A DNA stretch of 64,000 bases from Halorubellus salinus (GTDB lineage Archaea > Halobacteriota > Halobacteria > Halobacteriales > Natrialbaceae). Each line of letters starts with the position of its first letter. Within the stretch, counting starts at the first letter, position 1. The translations under genes were made by a program, and so were the position numbers. The notes under the pieces are model-generated. The model saw only the letters and a program-made list of their open reading frames with translations. It was not told the origin of the DNA and did no database searches. The stretch spans positions 434,001 through 498,000 of the forward strand of contig NZ_JAJCVI010000001.1 in assembly GCF_020567525.1 (NCBI RefSeq), written 5' to 3'. This document shows positions 8,984 to 16,265 of this stretch, piece by piece.

Positions 8984-9061
8984 ATGGATGTTGAGGCGGT
9001 CTGGACGGGCGATCCCTACGAGTGTGTCGTCCTCGGCGATGAGGGGTACTACAACGACTGA
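8984..9061 (+). pseudogene. short 25-codon N-terminal fragment
   Basis: Begins ATG GAT GTT GAG and encodes MDVEAVWTGDPYECVVLGDE plus five residues before TGA. Composition is haloarchaeal, but the length suggests a cut-off gene start rather than a functional protein. Alternatively it is a genuine small protein. Confidence 0.25.
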
Positions 9062-9132
9062 CCCGGCAGCCTTGACCACGAATCCTTATCCGATCGCATC
9101 GGTTCAACAACCAGCAGACCGCGTACCCGTCG

Positions 9133-9201
9133 GACTCGCATCGTAGCGGGACGGGGTTTGAGATGAACTTGGGCGCCTGATGGAGCCGATGACGCCAACC
9201 A
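9133..9201 (+). repeat. leader element, copy A
   Basis: About 69 bases directly upstream of the 9220 gene. It aligns with copy B at 9441-9509 at roughly 70 percent identity by eye, including shared blocks GACTCGC, GCGGGA, TTGGGCG and GGAG--GATGA-GCCAAC. Confidence 0.6.
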
Positions 9202-9219
9202 ACACCACAACACGACACT

Positions 9220-9417
9220 ATGACCGCTGACCTCGACACAATCAGAGAACTCGTACAGGAAGAAGACTACCGCCGCGCCGGCAGGACGGGAGAGAAGGTG
9301 CCGCCGTCCATCGACGGCTGGAATCGCAAGGTGGATTTGCGACGGGCCACGTCCATGAAAGAGTTGTTCGTCTCCGCGGAGACTTGGGAGGCACTCGAAG
9401 ACTCTGACTGGTTCTGA
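9220..9417 (+). CDS. small uncharacterised protein (65 aa)
   Basis: Encodes 65 residues that are helical and charged, with MKELFVSAETWEALEDSDWF at the C-terminus. ATG 9220 follows leader copy A. No family recognised. It opens a run of small same-strand genes typical of haloarchaeal plasmids, viruses and integrated elements. Confidence 0.6.
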   Translation: MTADLDTIRELVQEEDYRRAGRTGEKVPPSIDGWNRKVDLRRATSMKELFVSAETWEALEDSDWF

Positions 9418-9440
9418 ACCAACCCTACCCGCTGAATGTA

Positions 9441-9509
9441 GACTCGCCTCATAGGCGGGAGCGGGCCTCGAAGACCTTGGGCGTATGCAGGAGGTGATGA
9501 TGCCAACTA
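9441..9509 (+). repeat. leader element, copy B
   Basis: Second copy of the 69-base leader, upstream of the 9523 gene. It contains a small hairpin CGCCT-CAT-AGGCG near 9446-9458 and ends with GGAGGTGATGATGCCAACTA. Its relation to copy A implies duplication of a regulatory or leader segment. Confidence 0.6.
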
Positions 9510-9522
9510 AGAAAGTGACACA

Positions 9523-9804
9523 ATGTACGACGAAGATTCGAAATCGATAGAGGAGGATCGGACGAGGAACATCTACGGACAGGCAAAGGCGCACGTCGAG
9601 GACTACAGAATTCGACCGATGGACGCTCCCGATGGAGAACGTCGGATGGCGGTCTTGATGAGATTCTCGGCACGCGACGGCGGCGAGGTGTACTACCTGA
9701 TGGCAAAAGTCACGTTCAGCGACTACAGCGACCACGGTGGTCACCGAGTCTCGGTCAGACGCGAAGGTGATGACAATGTGCGGCAGTCGATACGAGCGTC
9801 GTGA
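9523..9804 (+). CDS. small uncharacterised protein (93 aa)
   Basis: The first 25 residues are charged and helical, followed by beta-rich sequence (RRMAVLMRFSARDGGEVYYL, then VTFSDYSDHGGHRVSVRRE). It could be a small beta-barrel or DNA-binding fold; no family is recognised. Its stop overlaps the next start (GTGA at 9801-9804), so it is translationally coupled to the 40-residue gene that follows. Confidence 0.65.
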   Translation: MYDEDSKSIEEDRTRNIYGQAKAHVEDYRIRPMDAPDGERRMAVLMRFSARDGGEVYYLMAKVTFSDYSDHGGHRVSVRREGDDNVRQSIRAS

Positions 9805-9923
9805 CTGAATCGCCAGAGGACGCACACGAGTCCGTGCATGCAGTACACGAGACGTATCTTGACGCGGTGGATGATTGGTTCGAGTTCGCCGAGGAGGCCG
9901 AGCAGACTGGTGATTCGCGATGA
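9801..9923 (+). CDS. micro-protein (40 aa) in overlapping small-gene operon
   Basis: Starts at GTG 9801, overlapping the previous stop by 4 bases, and ends at TGA 9921-9923, overlapping the next ATG (9920) by 4 bases. It encodes 40 acidic residues with one amphipathic helix (VHETYLDAVDDWFEFAEEAE). Exact coupling on both sides and acidic composition argue that it is real despite its size. Function unknown. Confidence 0.6.
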   Translation: MTESPEDAHESVHAVHETYLDAVDDWFEFAEEAEQTGDSR

Positions 9924-10237
9924 GTGACGTGGCTTCGATTCTTGACGGGAGGCTCGACGAGTGCCAGCCGGTGAGCGACTTCATAAAGGAGTCAAATCAC
10001 CGTAGAGCGAAGGTACTGATTGATGTCCGTGATGGTGAGGTCATCGTCAGCCTGTACAGTGCAGGAGATTCTGGTATCGTCCACATCGGCTACGCTGCTG
10101 GCGTTGCGTTCTCTGACACCGCCTTCACCGGAGACCTTTCTGACGCGCACAAGGCGCTTATTCGTCTCAGCTACCGCGTGGATTGTGAGGTAGAGCGAGA
10201 TGATTTCGAGCCTTTGAGAAGCCCTAGAGATGTTTGA
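9920..10237 (+). CDS. small uncharacterised protein (105 aa)
   Basis: Begins at ATG 9920, overlapping the micro-gene by 4 bases, and overlaps the next gene by 8. Predicted strands (AKVLIDVRDGEVIVSLYSAG, GIVHIGYAAGVAFS) are followed by a helix (DAHKALIRLSYRVDCEVE). No family recognised. The coupling suggests it works with its neighbours. Confidence 0.65.
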   Translation: MSDVASILDGRLDECQPVSDFIKESNHRRAKVLIDVRDGEVIVSLYSAGDSGIVHIGYAAGVAFSDTAFTGDLSDAHKALIRLSYRVDCEVERDDFEPLRSPRDV

Positions 10238-10529
10238 GCGCACATTCCCCGTCGAACTCGACGAGCACGTTCGACTCGTGCGGACTCATCCAAAACAATT
10301 GGAGGGTAATCTCGAATACTACCTCCACAGGGATAGTGAAGGGGACGCGTGGGTGCCGTGGCGCGGGGAGAGAGAACCTACGGGGCACGTCCTTGATTAC
10401 GCTCGCGAACGGCTCTCGGACGGAGTAGTTGGGCGGGCAATCAGTGAAGAGCAGACGAGGTTGGATGACTTCGCAGACGATGGTGGTAGCGTGCAGAACG
10501 GAGGTTCGACTGTCGCGGCTTGCGACTGA
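10230..10529 (+). CDS. small uncharacterised protein (99 aa)
   Basis: Overlaps the preceding gene by 8 bases and is the last gene of the coupled run 9523-10529. It contains ELDEHVRLVRTHPKQLEGNL, WVPWRGEREPTGHVLDYARE and a disordered C-terminus. No family is recognised; it is soluble and acidic. Confidence 0.6.
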   Translation: MFERTFPVELDEHVRLVRTHPKQLEGNLEYYLHRDSEGDAWVPWRGEREPTGHVLDYARERLSDGVVGRAISEEQTRLDDFADDGGSVQNGGSTVAACD

Positions 10530-10720
10530 ACTTCTCTGTTTTCCATTTATCCCTCTCGTTCAGTGTAAACGCCACCGAACTCAAACCCCGACAGACGACG
10601 GACTTATACCCTTTAGTAGGTGAAATCTTGATGCAGAGTGAATCGAGAACAGGCGAATTGTGATGCGTCTGAGTCGAGAAGTACAACTAACGACCGACAC
10701 CCGAGTGGAGGTGAGAGACG

Positions 10721-10993
10721 ATGATGGCCGACCGAATCGAATCGATGCGGCGCGAGTGGGCTCGGAAACGAGACCGGCGCCTCGGAGTACCTGACCGAGA
10801 CAACCGTGTACAAGCGCACGCGTCTGTCGTTGAGGATTGGACGAAGCACGACGACGAGCGTCCTGATGACCTCCGTCGTGAGCTATGGATCAACCCGTTC
10901 TTTGGCCCTGAGTCGCCAAATGGAATTGAGCGGAAGTTCATCAGGACTCGTATTCGTCGCGAGCGTACACAGAGTTGGATTTCGGAGGATTAG
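10721..10993 (+). CDS. small uncharacterised protein (90 aa)
   Basis: A good ribosome site (GGAGGTGAG, about 10707-10715) precedes tandem ATGs at 10721 and 10724. The protein is rich in R, D and E, with helical N-terminus MRREWARKRDRRLG and ELWINPFFGPESPNG near the C-terminus. No family recognised. It lies 191 bases after the coupled small-gene run. Confidence 0.6.
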   Translation: MMADRIESMRREWARKRDRRLGVPDRDNRVQAHASVVEDWTKHDDERPDDLRRELWINPFFGPESPNGIERKFIRTRIRRERTQSWISED

Positions 10994-11165
10994 GTCACTC
11001 AGGAGAGGGTAATCGGACTCTTACTACGGAAGTTATTTTAAACTATGTTGATATAAATATCCGGGAGGTCGACTTGGGTATCCAGCAAAAGAGTTCTGCA
11101 ACCTTTTCGCCGAGGGCTCGCCTTTGGTACACAGGTATTAGGCAAAGGAACCAGATATTCGGCTC

Positions 11166-11339
11166 ATGAGAGCGTTAATCCACAATGACCGCGGGAAGAC
11201 ACGGGAATACGAGGGCGTTTCAAAGATCATCGATGAAGGGGAGCAATTGCGTGTATTTCGAATAGAGGAAGGCGAAGAACCCGAATTCACGGTACCAGAA
11301 GGCTCTATCGTGGAAGTGAGCGAAGAGGACTCTGGATAG
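11166..11339 (+). CDS. small uncharacterised protein (57 aa)
   Basis: An uninterrupted 57-codon frame from ATG 11166 to TAG 11337-11339. Beta-rich and acidic (EQLRVFRIEEGEEPEFTVPE then GSIVEVSEEDSG), like a small SH3-like or barrel protein. No family recognised. It sits alone between AT-rich spacers. Confidence 0.5.
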   Translation: MRALIHNDRGKTREYEGVSKIIDEGEQLRVFRIEEGEEPEFTVPEGSIVEVSEEDSG

Positions 11340-11612
11340 ACCGACTGGGCCTTGTTTAGACGCCGGAAATCAGGCATCTTAGAGGCTTTATTTTGAGTAG
11401 GAAGGTTCCGGGATTACCATTTCACCGTGCTCCAACTGCTTCGGCCGGTCGATCTCGTCGCCTCAAGCGTTTCGAGAGTGCAGTCCTCTCGTTGAAAACT
11501 CAAAGATGGCCCCGAGTGGTGGTGCAAATTGGGAATTGCTACGACTATTGCCATTCCGAATCACTCCCCGAGGCAGTGCAGTTAAACAATCGACGACCTC
11601 AGGGCGGGGTGG

Positions 11613-12443
11613 ATGACAAATCTGGCAGCCAAGACGCTCGTAACAGCGCATGAGACAATCCTCGCTCGATGGAGGCAAGAGAAACCGGCACAGGTTCGCA
11701 AGCTAGCCGAACCCGTCCGCACCGAACCGATCTATCGGCCGCTGAGTCCGTCGGGGACAGAGGAAAGGTTCTACCAAGAGCGCGACGAATACCTTGGGGA
11801 ACTCGATCGATACCGCGTCCGCAAGGTCGAAGAGATTCGCAACGGACACGTTCGATCTGAGTCGCGCCTCGCAGTCATCGAGGATAGTGACCGGATGGCG
11901 GTCTACCGGGGACGCGTTCCCGAAATCCTTCGTGGCGCCTTGGAATGGCCCACGGATGTCATCGCGTTCGGACGCGAGGCGGTACCAAAACGCGTCCGGC
12001 GAGACCGAATGGAGATGGAGGGTGACGATACGGCTCCGCGCGAGGAAATGAGCGCGCCCGAGATTGTCGATCTCTTACCGAAGTCAATCCTCGACAGCAC
12101 CGCACGCGTTTCGGGAGTCGACGAGTACCTCCTCTATCCCGCTGTCGACGACCTACAGTCGAGTCTGCGGGGGCGGCTTCGCGAGCTGGTGGCCGAGTAC
12201 GGCGTCGAGAGGTGTAGGGCAGACCACCTCGTCATCGAGGATGAAGACGGCCTGATAGAGAACGCGTTGGCAGGTTACAGTGACGAGACGAGAGAGGCTG
12301 TCGCACTCGTACACCAGAGGTCGAATCCGCGCGCGGCGAGGTACGATGGCACGCCGCTGCAAGTCGCGTGCTCGCCGACAGACATCTATCAGATTACGGA
12401 CGTTGCTTTGGAGGGTGGTGCGCGCGCGAGCAAGTCGACGTAA
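11613..12443 (+). CDS. uncharacterised protein at the island edge
   Basis: A 276-residue protein of unknown function. TTAAAC about 30 bases before ATG 11613 suggests a leaderless promoter. The N-terminal half is helical and basic-acidic mixed (HETILARWRQEKPAQVRKLA; FYQERDEYLGELDRYRVRK); the C-terminal half contains ADHLVIEDEDGLIENALAG. It ends just before a clear terminator and the tRNA-Lys gene. The C-terminal 25 residues are basic, unlike neighbours, so the 3' end may have been altered by insertion next to the tRNA. Confidence 0.7.
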   Translation: MTNLAAKTLVTAHETILARWRQEKPAQVRKLAEPVRTEPIYRPLSPSGTEERFYQERDEYLGELDRYRVRKVEEIRNGHVRSESRLAVIEDSDRMAVYRGRVPEILRGALEWPTDVIAFGREAVPKRVRRDRMEMEGDDTAPREEMSAPEIVDLLPKSILDSTARVSGVDEYLLYPAVDDLQSSLRGRLRELVAEYGVERCRADHLVIEDEDGLIENALAGYSDETREAVALVHQRSNPRAARYDGTPLQVACSPTDIYQITDVALEGGARASKST

Positions 12444-12456
12444 ATTCGCAGTATCT

Positions 12457-12473
12457 GCCGGCCGGCTTTTTTA
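12457..12473 (+). terminator. hairpin plus T-run terminator
   Basis: The palindrome GCCGGCCGGC is followed at once by six T bases, 14-30 bases after the stop of the 11613-12443 gene. Confidence 0.65.
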
Positions 12474-12615
12474 TTACAAGAGATTCCACACTCAACTCGT
12501 CGCAGGACGGCGGACACCCGCAACCCACGACGGGTCGAACTCACATCGATCAGGAGCAATGAGTTTAAAAGGAACCCGACGCTGTCTGGACAATCAGAAA
12601 TGACCGCGAGAGAAG

Positions 12616-12689
12616 CGGGCCGGAAGGGAATTGAACCCCTGACCGTCTGATTAAGAGTCAGACGCTCTGCCTAACTGAGCTACCGGCCC
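12616..12689 (-). tRNA. tRNA-Lys (anticodon CTT)
   Basis: The minus strand folds into a full cloverleaf. The acceptor stem is GGGCCGG/CCGGCCC, the D-arm GCTC/GAGC, the anticodon stem TCTGA/TCAGA around loop CTCTTAA (anticodon CTT), and the T-arm has TTCAATT. The discriminator is G, CCA is not encoded and there is no intron. The 3' end faces the accessory region to the left, as expected for a tRNA used as an integration site. Confidence 0.95.
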
Positions 12690-12718
12690 TGAGTGCACTC
12701 GTTCGTTACGGGGTCGTG

Positions 12719-12728
12719 TTAAAAAGGG
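12719..12728 (-). promoter_or_regulatory. TATA element for tRNA-Lys
   Basis: GTTAAAAAGG on the plus strand (CCTTTTTAAC on the gene strand) lies about 30-38 bases before the tRNA 5' end. Confidence 0.45.
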
Positions 12729-12849
12729 TTTTCATTCGGTGAGGGTGCGTGGTGTGGTTGCACGGTCGCTGGCGGGTGGTCTCGGTCCCGTCGAGTGCTG
12801 CGAGAATGTTCGGGAGGGTTAAGTGACGTGGGAGTTAGTTGGGGCATAC

Positions 12850-14301
12850 ATGAGTACCGGGGTCACGATCTCCTCGATGTCGAAGTACGCGATCCTCGGG
12901 TGTGGGAGCGTTGGGCACGCGGTCGCCGAGGAGCTCGTCGAGCAGGGCAAGGACGTCCTCATCGTCGACAAGGACGAGGGTCGCGTGGAGGCGTTACGCG
13001 ACCAGGACCTGAACGCGCAGGTCGCGGACATCAGCGACGAGCACGTCGCGGAAGAGGTGAGTGGCCAGGACGTCGTCCTCATCATGTCCTCGGACGTGGA
13101 GGCGAACAAGCGCGCTGTCGAACACATCCGCGAGCGCGACCAGGAGCAGTTCGTGGTCGTGCGCGCGAGCGACCCCGTGAGCGGCGACGAGCTGACCGAA
13201 CTCGGCGCGGACGTCGTCATCAATCCGTCTGCGGTCATCGCGGACGCCGCGATGCGGAGCCTGGAATCCGGCGAGCTCGAGTTCAAGGCGTCGAAGCTCG
13301 GCGAGGTGTTGTCCGCGACGAAGGACCGCGTCGCCATCCTCACGCACGACAGCCCCGACCCGGACGCCATCGCGAGCGCCGCCGCGCTACAGGCGATCGC
13401 GGAGTCGCTCGGCGTCGACGCTGACATCTGTTATCTCGGCGATATCGGCCACCAGGAGAACCGAGCGTTCGTGAACCTCCTCGGTATCGAGCTCCTGAAC
13501 TGGGCGGACGTCGAGGACCACGACGAGTACGACACCATCGCGCTCGTCGATCACGCGAAGTCCGGCGAAGCGATCGACCTCGACGTCGACGTCCTCATCG
13601 ACCACCACGAGCCAGAGGAGGAGTACGACGCGGCGTTCGTCGACATCCGCCCGGCGATGAGTTCCACGTCGACCATCCTCACGAAGTACATCCAGGAGTT
13701 CGACATGAACGTCGACGAGGCGGTCGCCACCGCCCTCCTGTACGGGATCCGGGAGGAGACCCTGGACTTCAAGCGGGATACGACGCCCGCGGACCTGACG
13801 GCGGCGGCGTACCTGTATCCGTTCGCGAACCACGACCTCCTCGAGCAGGTGGAGTCGCCGAGCATGAGCCCGGAGACGCTGGACGTGCTCGCGGAAGCCA
13901 TCCAGAGTCGCGAGGTCCAGGGGAGTCACCTCGTGTCGAACGCGGGATTCGTGCGCGACCGCGACGCGTTGGCGCAGGCCGCCCAGCACCTCCTGAACCT
14001 CGAAGGCATCACGACGACCGCGGTGTTCGGTATCGGCGAGGACCGCATCTATCTCGCTGCGCGCTCGAAGGACATCCGGATGAACATCGGGAAGATGCTG
14101 AGCGACGCGTACGGCGACATCGGCGAGGCTGCCGGGCATTCGACGCAGGCGAGCGCGGAGATCCCGCTCGGTATCTTCACGGGTATCGAGACGAACGACG
14201 ACAACCGCGACACGCTCCTCCAGTTGACCGAGGAGGCCGTGAAGCGCAAGCTCTTCGAGGCGATGGGCGTCGAGAGCGGCGAGTCCGGGAACGGCTCGTA
14301 G
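12850..14301 (+). CDS. TrkA-N / DHH-DHHA1 phosphoesterase fusion
   Basis: A 483-residue protein. The N-terminal Rossmann domain (GCGSVGHAV then VLIVDKD) is a TrkA-N/RCK nucleotide-binding domain. From about residue 155 comes a DHH phosphoesterase core with DSPDPDAIAS, ALVDHAKSG and the DHH motif VLIDHHEP, then SSTSTI and a DHHA1-like C-terminal region. Such proteins hydrolyse nucleotide phosphodiesters, possibly cyclic di-AMP or nano-RNA, with the Rossmann part sensing a ligand; the substrate is not known from sequence. ATG 12850 is chosen because a TTAAG element lies about 30 bases upstream; ATG 12877 is an alternative. Confidence 0.9.
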   Translation: MSTGVTISSMSKYAILGCGSVGHAVAEELVEQGKDVLIVDKDEGRVEALRDQDLNAQVADISDEHVAEEVSGQDVVLIMSSDVEANKRAVEHIRERDQEQFVVVRASDPVSGDELTELGADVVINPSAVIADAAMRSLESGELEFKASKLGEVLSATKDRVAILTHDSPDPDAIASAAALQAIAESLGVDADICYLGDIGHQENRAFVNLLGIELLNWADVEDHDEYDTIALVDHAKSGEAIDLDVDVLIDHHEPEEEYDAAFVDIRPAMSSTSTILTKYIQEFDMNVDEAVATALLYGIREETLDFKRDTTPADLTAAAYLYPFANHDLLEQVESPSMSPETLDVLAEAIQSREVQGSHLVSNAGFVRDRDALAQAAQHLLNLEGITTTAVFGIGEDRIYLAARSKDIRMNIGKMLSDAYGDIGEAAGHSTQASAEIPLGIFTGIETNDDNRDTLLQLTEEAVKRKLFEAMGVESGESGNGS

Positions 14302-14384
14302 TCGAGCCCCCAGGCCTATCGGTGCGGTCGCTGGAACGCTCGTTTTCGTGACGCGTGTGCGTCGAGAAGTGCGTCGGTGGTCGT

Positions 14385-14675
14385 TCAGGCAGCGGCTTCT
14401 TCCTCGTCGCTGGCGCCCCGGTACCGCTCGATGATGTCGTTCACGAGGACGACGTCGCCGACCGCGCGAACCCAGCGGTACGGGATGATGATGCCGCGCG
14501 AATCCTGCATCGAGTTCCCGAAGATGTCCGAGTTGAGCGTCGAGAGGGCGAGCCCGGTCACGGTCTCGCGTTCGATGTCGAGCCTGACGTCCTCGATCTC
14601 GCCGACGTAGACGCCGTTGTTCGAGTACACCTCCCGTCCGACGACCGACGTGATCTCCTGTGGGGTGCCGTCCAT
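14385..14675 (-). CDS. PRC-barrel domain protein
   Basis: A 96-residue protein with the PRC-barrel pattern EITSVVGREVYSNNGVYVGE, DVRLDIERETVTGLAL and a conserved IPYRWVRAVGDVVLV strand region, followed by an acidic tail. PRC barrels mediate protein contacts in RNA processing and photosynthetic reaction centres; in haloarchaea small single-domain versions are common, and one family (CdpB) acts in cell division. Which role applies here cannot be read from the sequence. Confidence 0.85.
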   Translation of the reverse strand: MDGTPQEITSVVGREVYSNNGVYVGEIEDVRLDIERETVTGLALSTLNSDIFGNSMQDSRGIIIPYRWVRAVGDVVLVNDIIERYRGASDEEEAAA

Positions 14676-14801
14676 ACGTCGTCCGTCGGGATGGCGGGTC
14701 TTATAAGTTGGTCGTCGGGGGTCGCGAGAACCCGGTCGCCCGCTGCTCGAGACCGTGAGTGAGTCGCCGCTCGAAGACTCGGGCTGGTCGCCCCTCGGGG
14801 G

Positions 14802-15926
14802 TCACGCGAGGTCGTCGAGGGCGTCGTCGAGGGCGTCGAGTGCGGCGGTGACCTGTTGCGGGGGGCGACCGAGACTGATGCGGACCACGTCGGGCCGGTC
14901 GAAGAAACGTCCTGGGACGACGAGGACGCCGGCGGCGAGTGCGTGCTCGGCGAGGGTGGTGCCGTCGACGTCGTCGTGCTCGAGGACAGCGTACGTGGCG
15001 CCGTCGTGGACGTGTCCGGCGAGGTCCGTGCGGTCGGCGGCGAACTCCGCGAGCAGGTCGTGGTTGCGCTGGATGCGTCGCCGGCTGTCGGCGGCGAGGT
15101 CGTCGAGGTGGTGGAAGGCGCGGCGGGCGAGCGCGACGGAGGGCTGGGCGACGCTCGGGAGGTGGTGACGGACGCGTTCGGCGGCGGCGACGAACGCTGG
15201 GTCGGCGACGAGCCAGCCGATGCGGAGGCCGCCCAGTCCGAGGAACTTCGTGAGTGACCCGGTCGCGACGACGCCGTCGGCGCCGGCCATCGAGGGGGCG
15301 CCGAAGGGCTCGTCGGTCGGTGTGGTCGTGAACGGCGCGTACACCTCGTCGACGAGCAAGCGGGCGCCGGCGTCGGCGACGAGGTCGGCGGTGGCTGCGA
15401 GCGCGTCGCGGTCGGCGCGTCGTCCGGTCGGGTTGTGGCGGTCGGTGACGGCGACGAGTTCGGTGGCGTCGGTGAGTGCGCCGTCGACGCGAGCCGGGTC
15501 GAGGATGCCCTGCGGTCGCATGAACCGGTCGACGCGCGCGCCGAACCCTTGCGGAGTGGCAGTCAGGGGCTCGTACCCGGGTTTCTCGACGAGGACGCGC
15601 GAGCGTCCGGTGTCGTCGCGGTCGCCGTCGTCCACGGCGGCGGTTTCGGGGTCGCGGGCGAGGCGTTGTGCGGCGACGGCGAACGCGAGCGCGTTCGCGC
15701 TCGACGCCCCCGCGGTGACGAGGACGTTCTCGGGTGCGACGTCGTACTGGTCGGCGACGAGCGCGTCGACGCGCGGCTGGCCTGGTGGGTCCGAGCGACC
15801 AGCGAGGCGGTCGGGTATCGGGCCGTCGGCGTGCGTCGCTGGCCGCAGGTCGCTGGACGCGAGGTCGTGCGTGACCGCCTCGGGTCGTCCGTCGATCCAC
15901 TCCAGGTACTCGATTGCCGGGAACAC
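14802..15926 (-). CDS. class I/II PLP-dependent aminotransferase
   Basis: A fold-type I aminotransferase of 374 residues. The PLP-binding lysine sits in SLTKFLGLGGLRIGW; a DRHNPTGRRAD segment corresponds to the NPTG motif and LLVDEVYAPF holds the PLP-ring aspartate. The substrate is not predicted. I choose GTG 15924-15926, giving MFPAIEYLEWIDGRPEAVTH; a TTG at 15953 would add nine arginine-rich residues. An insertion rich in D around residues 75-95 is a typical halophilic loop. Confidence 0.88.
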   Translation of the reverse strand: MFPAIEYLEWIDGRPEAVTHDLASSDLRPATHADGPIPDRLAGRSDPPGQPRVDALVADQYDVAPENVLVTAGASSANALAFAVAAQRLARDPETAAVDDGDRDDTGRSRVLVEKPGYEPLTATPQGFGARVDRFMRPQGILDPARVDGALTDATELVAVTDRHNPTGRRADRDALAATADLVADAGARLLVDEVYAPFTTTPTDEPFGAPSMAGADGVVATGSLTKFLGLGGLRIGWLVADPAFVAAAERVRHHLPSVAQPSVALARRAFHHLDDLAADSRRRIQRNHDLLAEFAADRTDLAGHVHDGATYAVLEHDDVDGTTLAEHALAAGVLVVPGRFFDRPDVVRISLGRPPQQVTAALDALDDALDDLA

Positions 15927-16000
15927 GACCGACCGTGCGCGCTCCCATCGCAAGAATCCATCCCTCGACCGGTGCTTGCACTCACCGCGACCACGAGATA

Positions 16001-16008
16001 ACTTAAAC
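16001..16008 (+). promoter_or_regulatory. TATA-like element before the structured RNA candidate
   Basis: ACTTAAAC lies about 25-30 bases before the first strong hairpin of the candidate RNA at about 16030 and could drive it. Confidence 0.35.
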
Positions 16009-16015
16009 GGCCATC

Positions 16016-16170
16016 ACGTTCAAGTACGTGTACCGGACGGCGACGTCCGGGGAAGCCCGTAGGGTTAAGCATCCCCGCCCGCATCGTACTGATGCCGGGT
16101 GCCTCTGACAAGCCGGCACGACGACGCGGGGCTTTGCCCGAGCCCGGCGTCGTGCGGGATATCCCGCTTT
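16016..16170 (+). ncRNA. candidate structured RNA (class unresolved)
   Basis: Between the divergent aminotransferase and MFS genes the sequence folds into consecutive hairpins: CACGT/ACGTG (16016-16031), CCGGACG-GCGA-CGTCCGG with a GNRA tetraloop (16033-16050), CCCGCATC/GATGCCGGG (about 16078-16099), GCACGACG/CGTCGTGC enclosing GGGGC-TTT-GCCC (about 16116-16154), and the palindrome GCGGGATATCCCGC followed by T bases (16154-16171), which could be a terminator. Known archaeal RNAs of this size were considered; the SRP helix 8 and RNase P signatures were not found. Direction is inferred from the TATA-like element and the T-run. Confidence 0.45.
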
Positions 16171-16265
16171 CTGCGATAGGATCGCCCCGAGAGCGACAGC
16201 CGAGCCGTCCTCCCGGGTTGACGTTTCCGGTGGTTTTGAGACGGTCGACTGCAACTGGAGCGCGT

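Noticed and set aside
10664-10796. 43-codon frame beginning MRLSREVQLTTDTRVEVRDD
   Set aside because: It overlaps the better-supported 10721 gene, which has a strong ribosome site, and it turns into shadow sequence after about 20 codons.
16001-16171. Archaeal SRP (7S) RNA
   Set aside because: The region is too short for the usual length of about 300 bases and the helix 8 signature was not found on either strand.
16092-16265. N-terminal extension of the MFS transporter
   Set aside because: It lies in the structured RNA candidate, is arginine/proline-rich and would place 58 residues before a normal basic start at ATG 16266.
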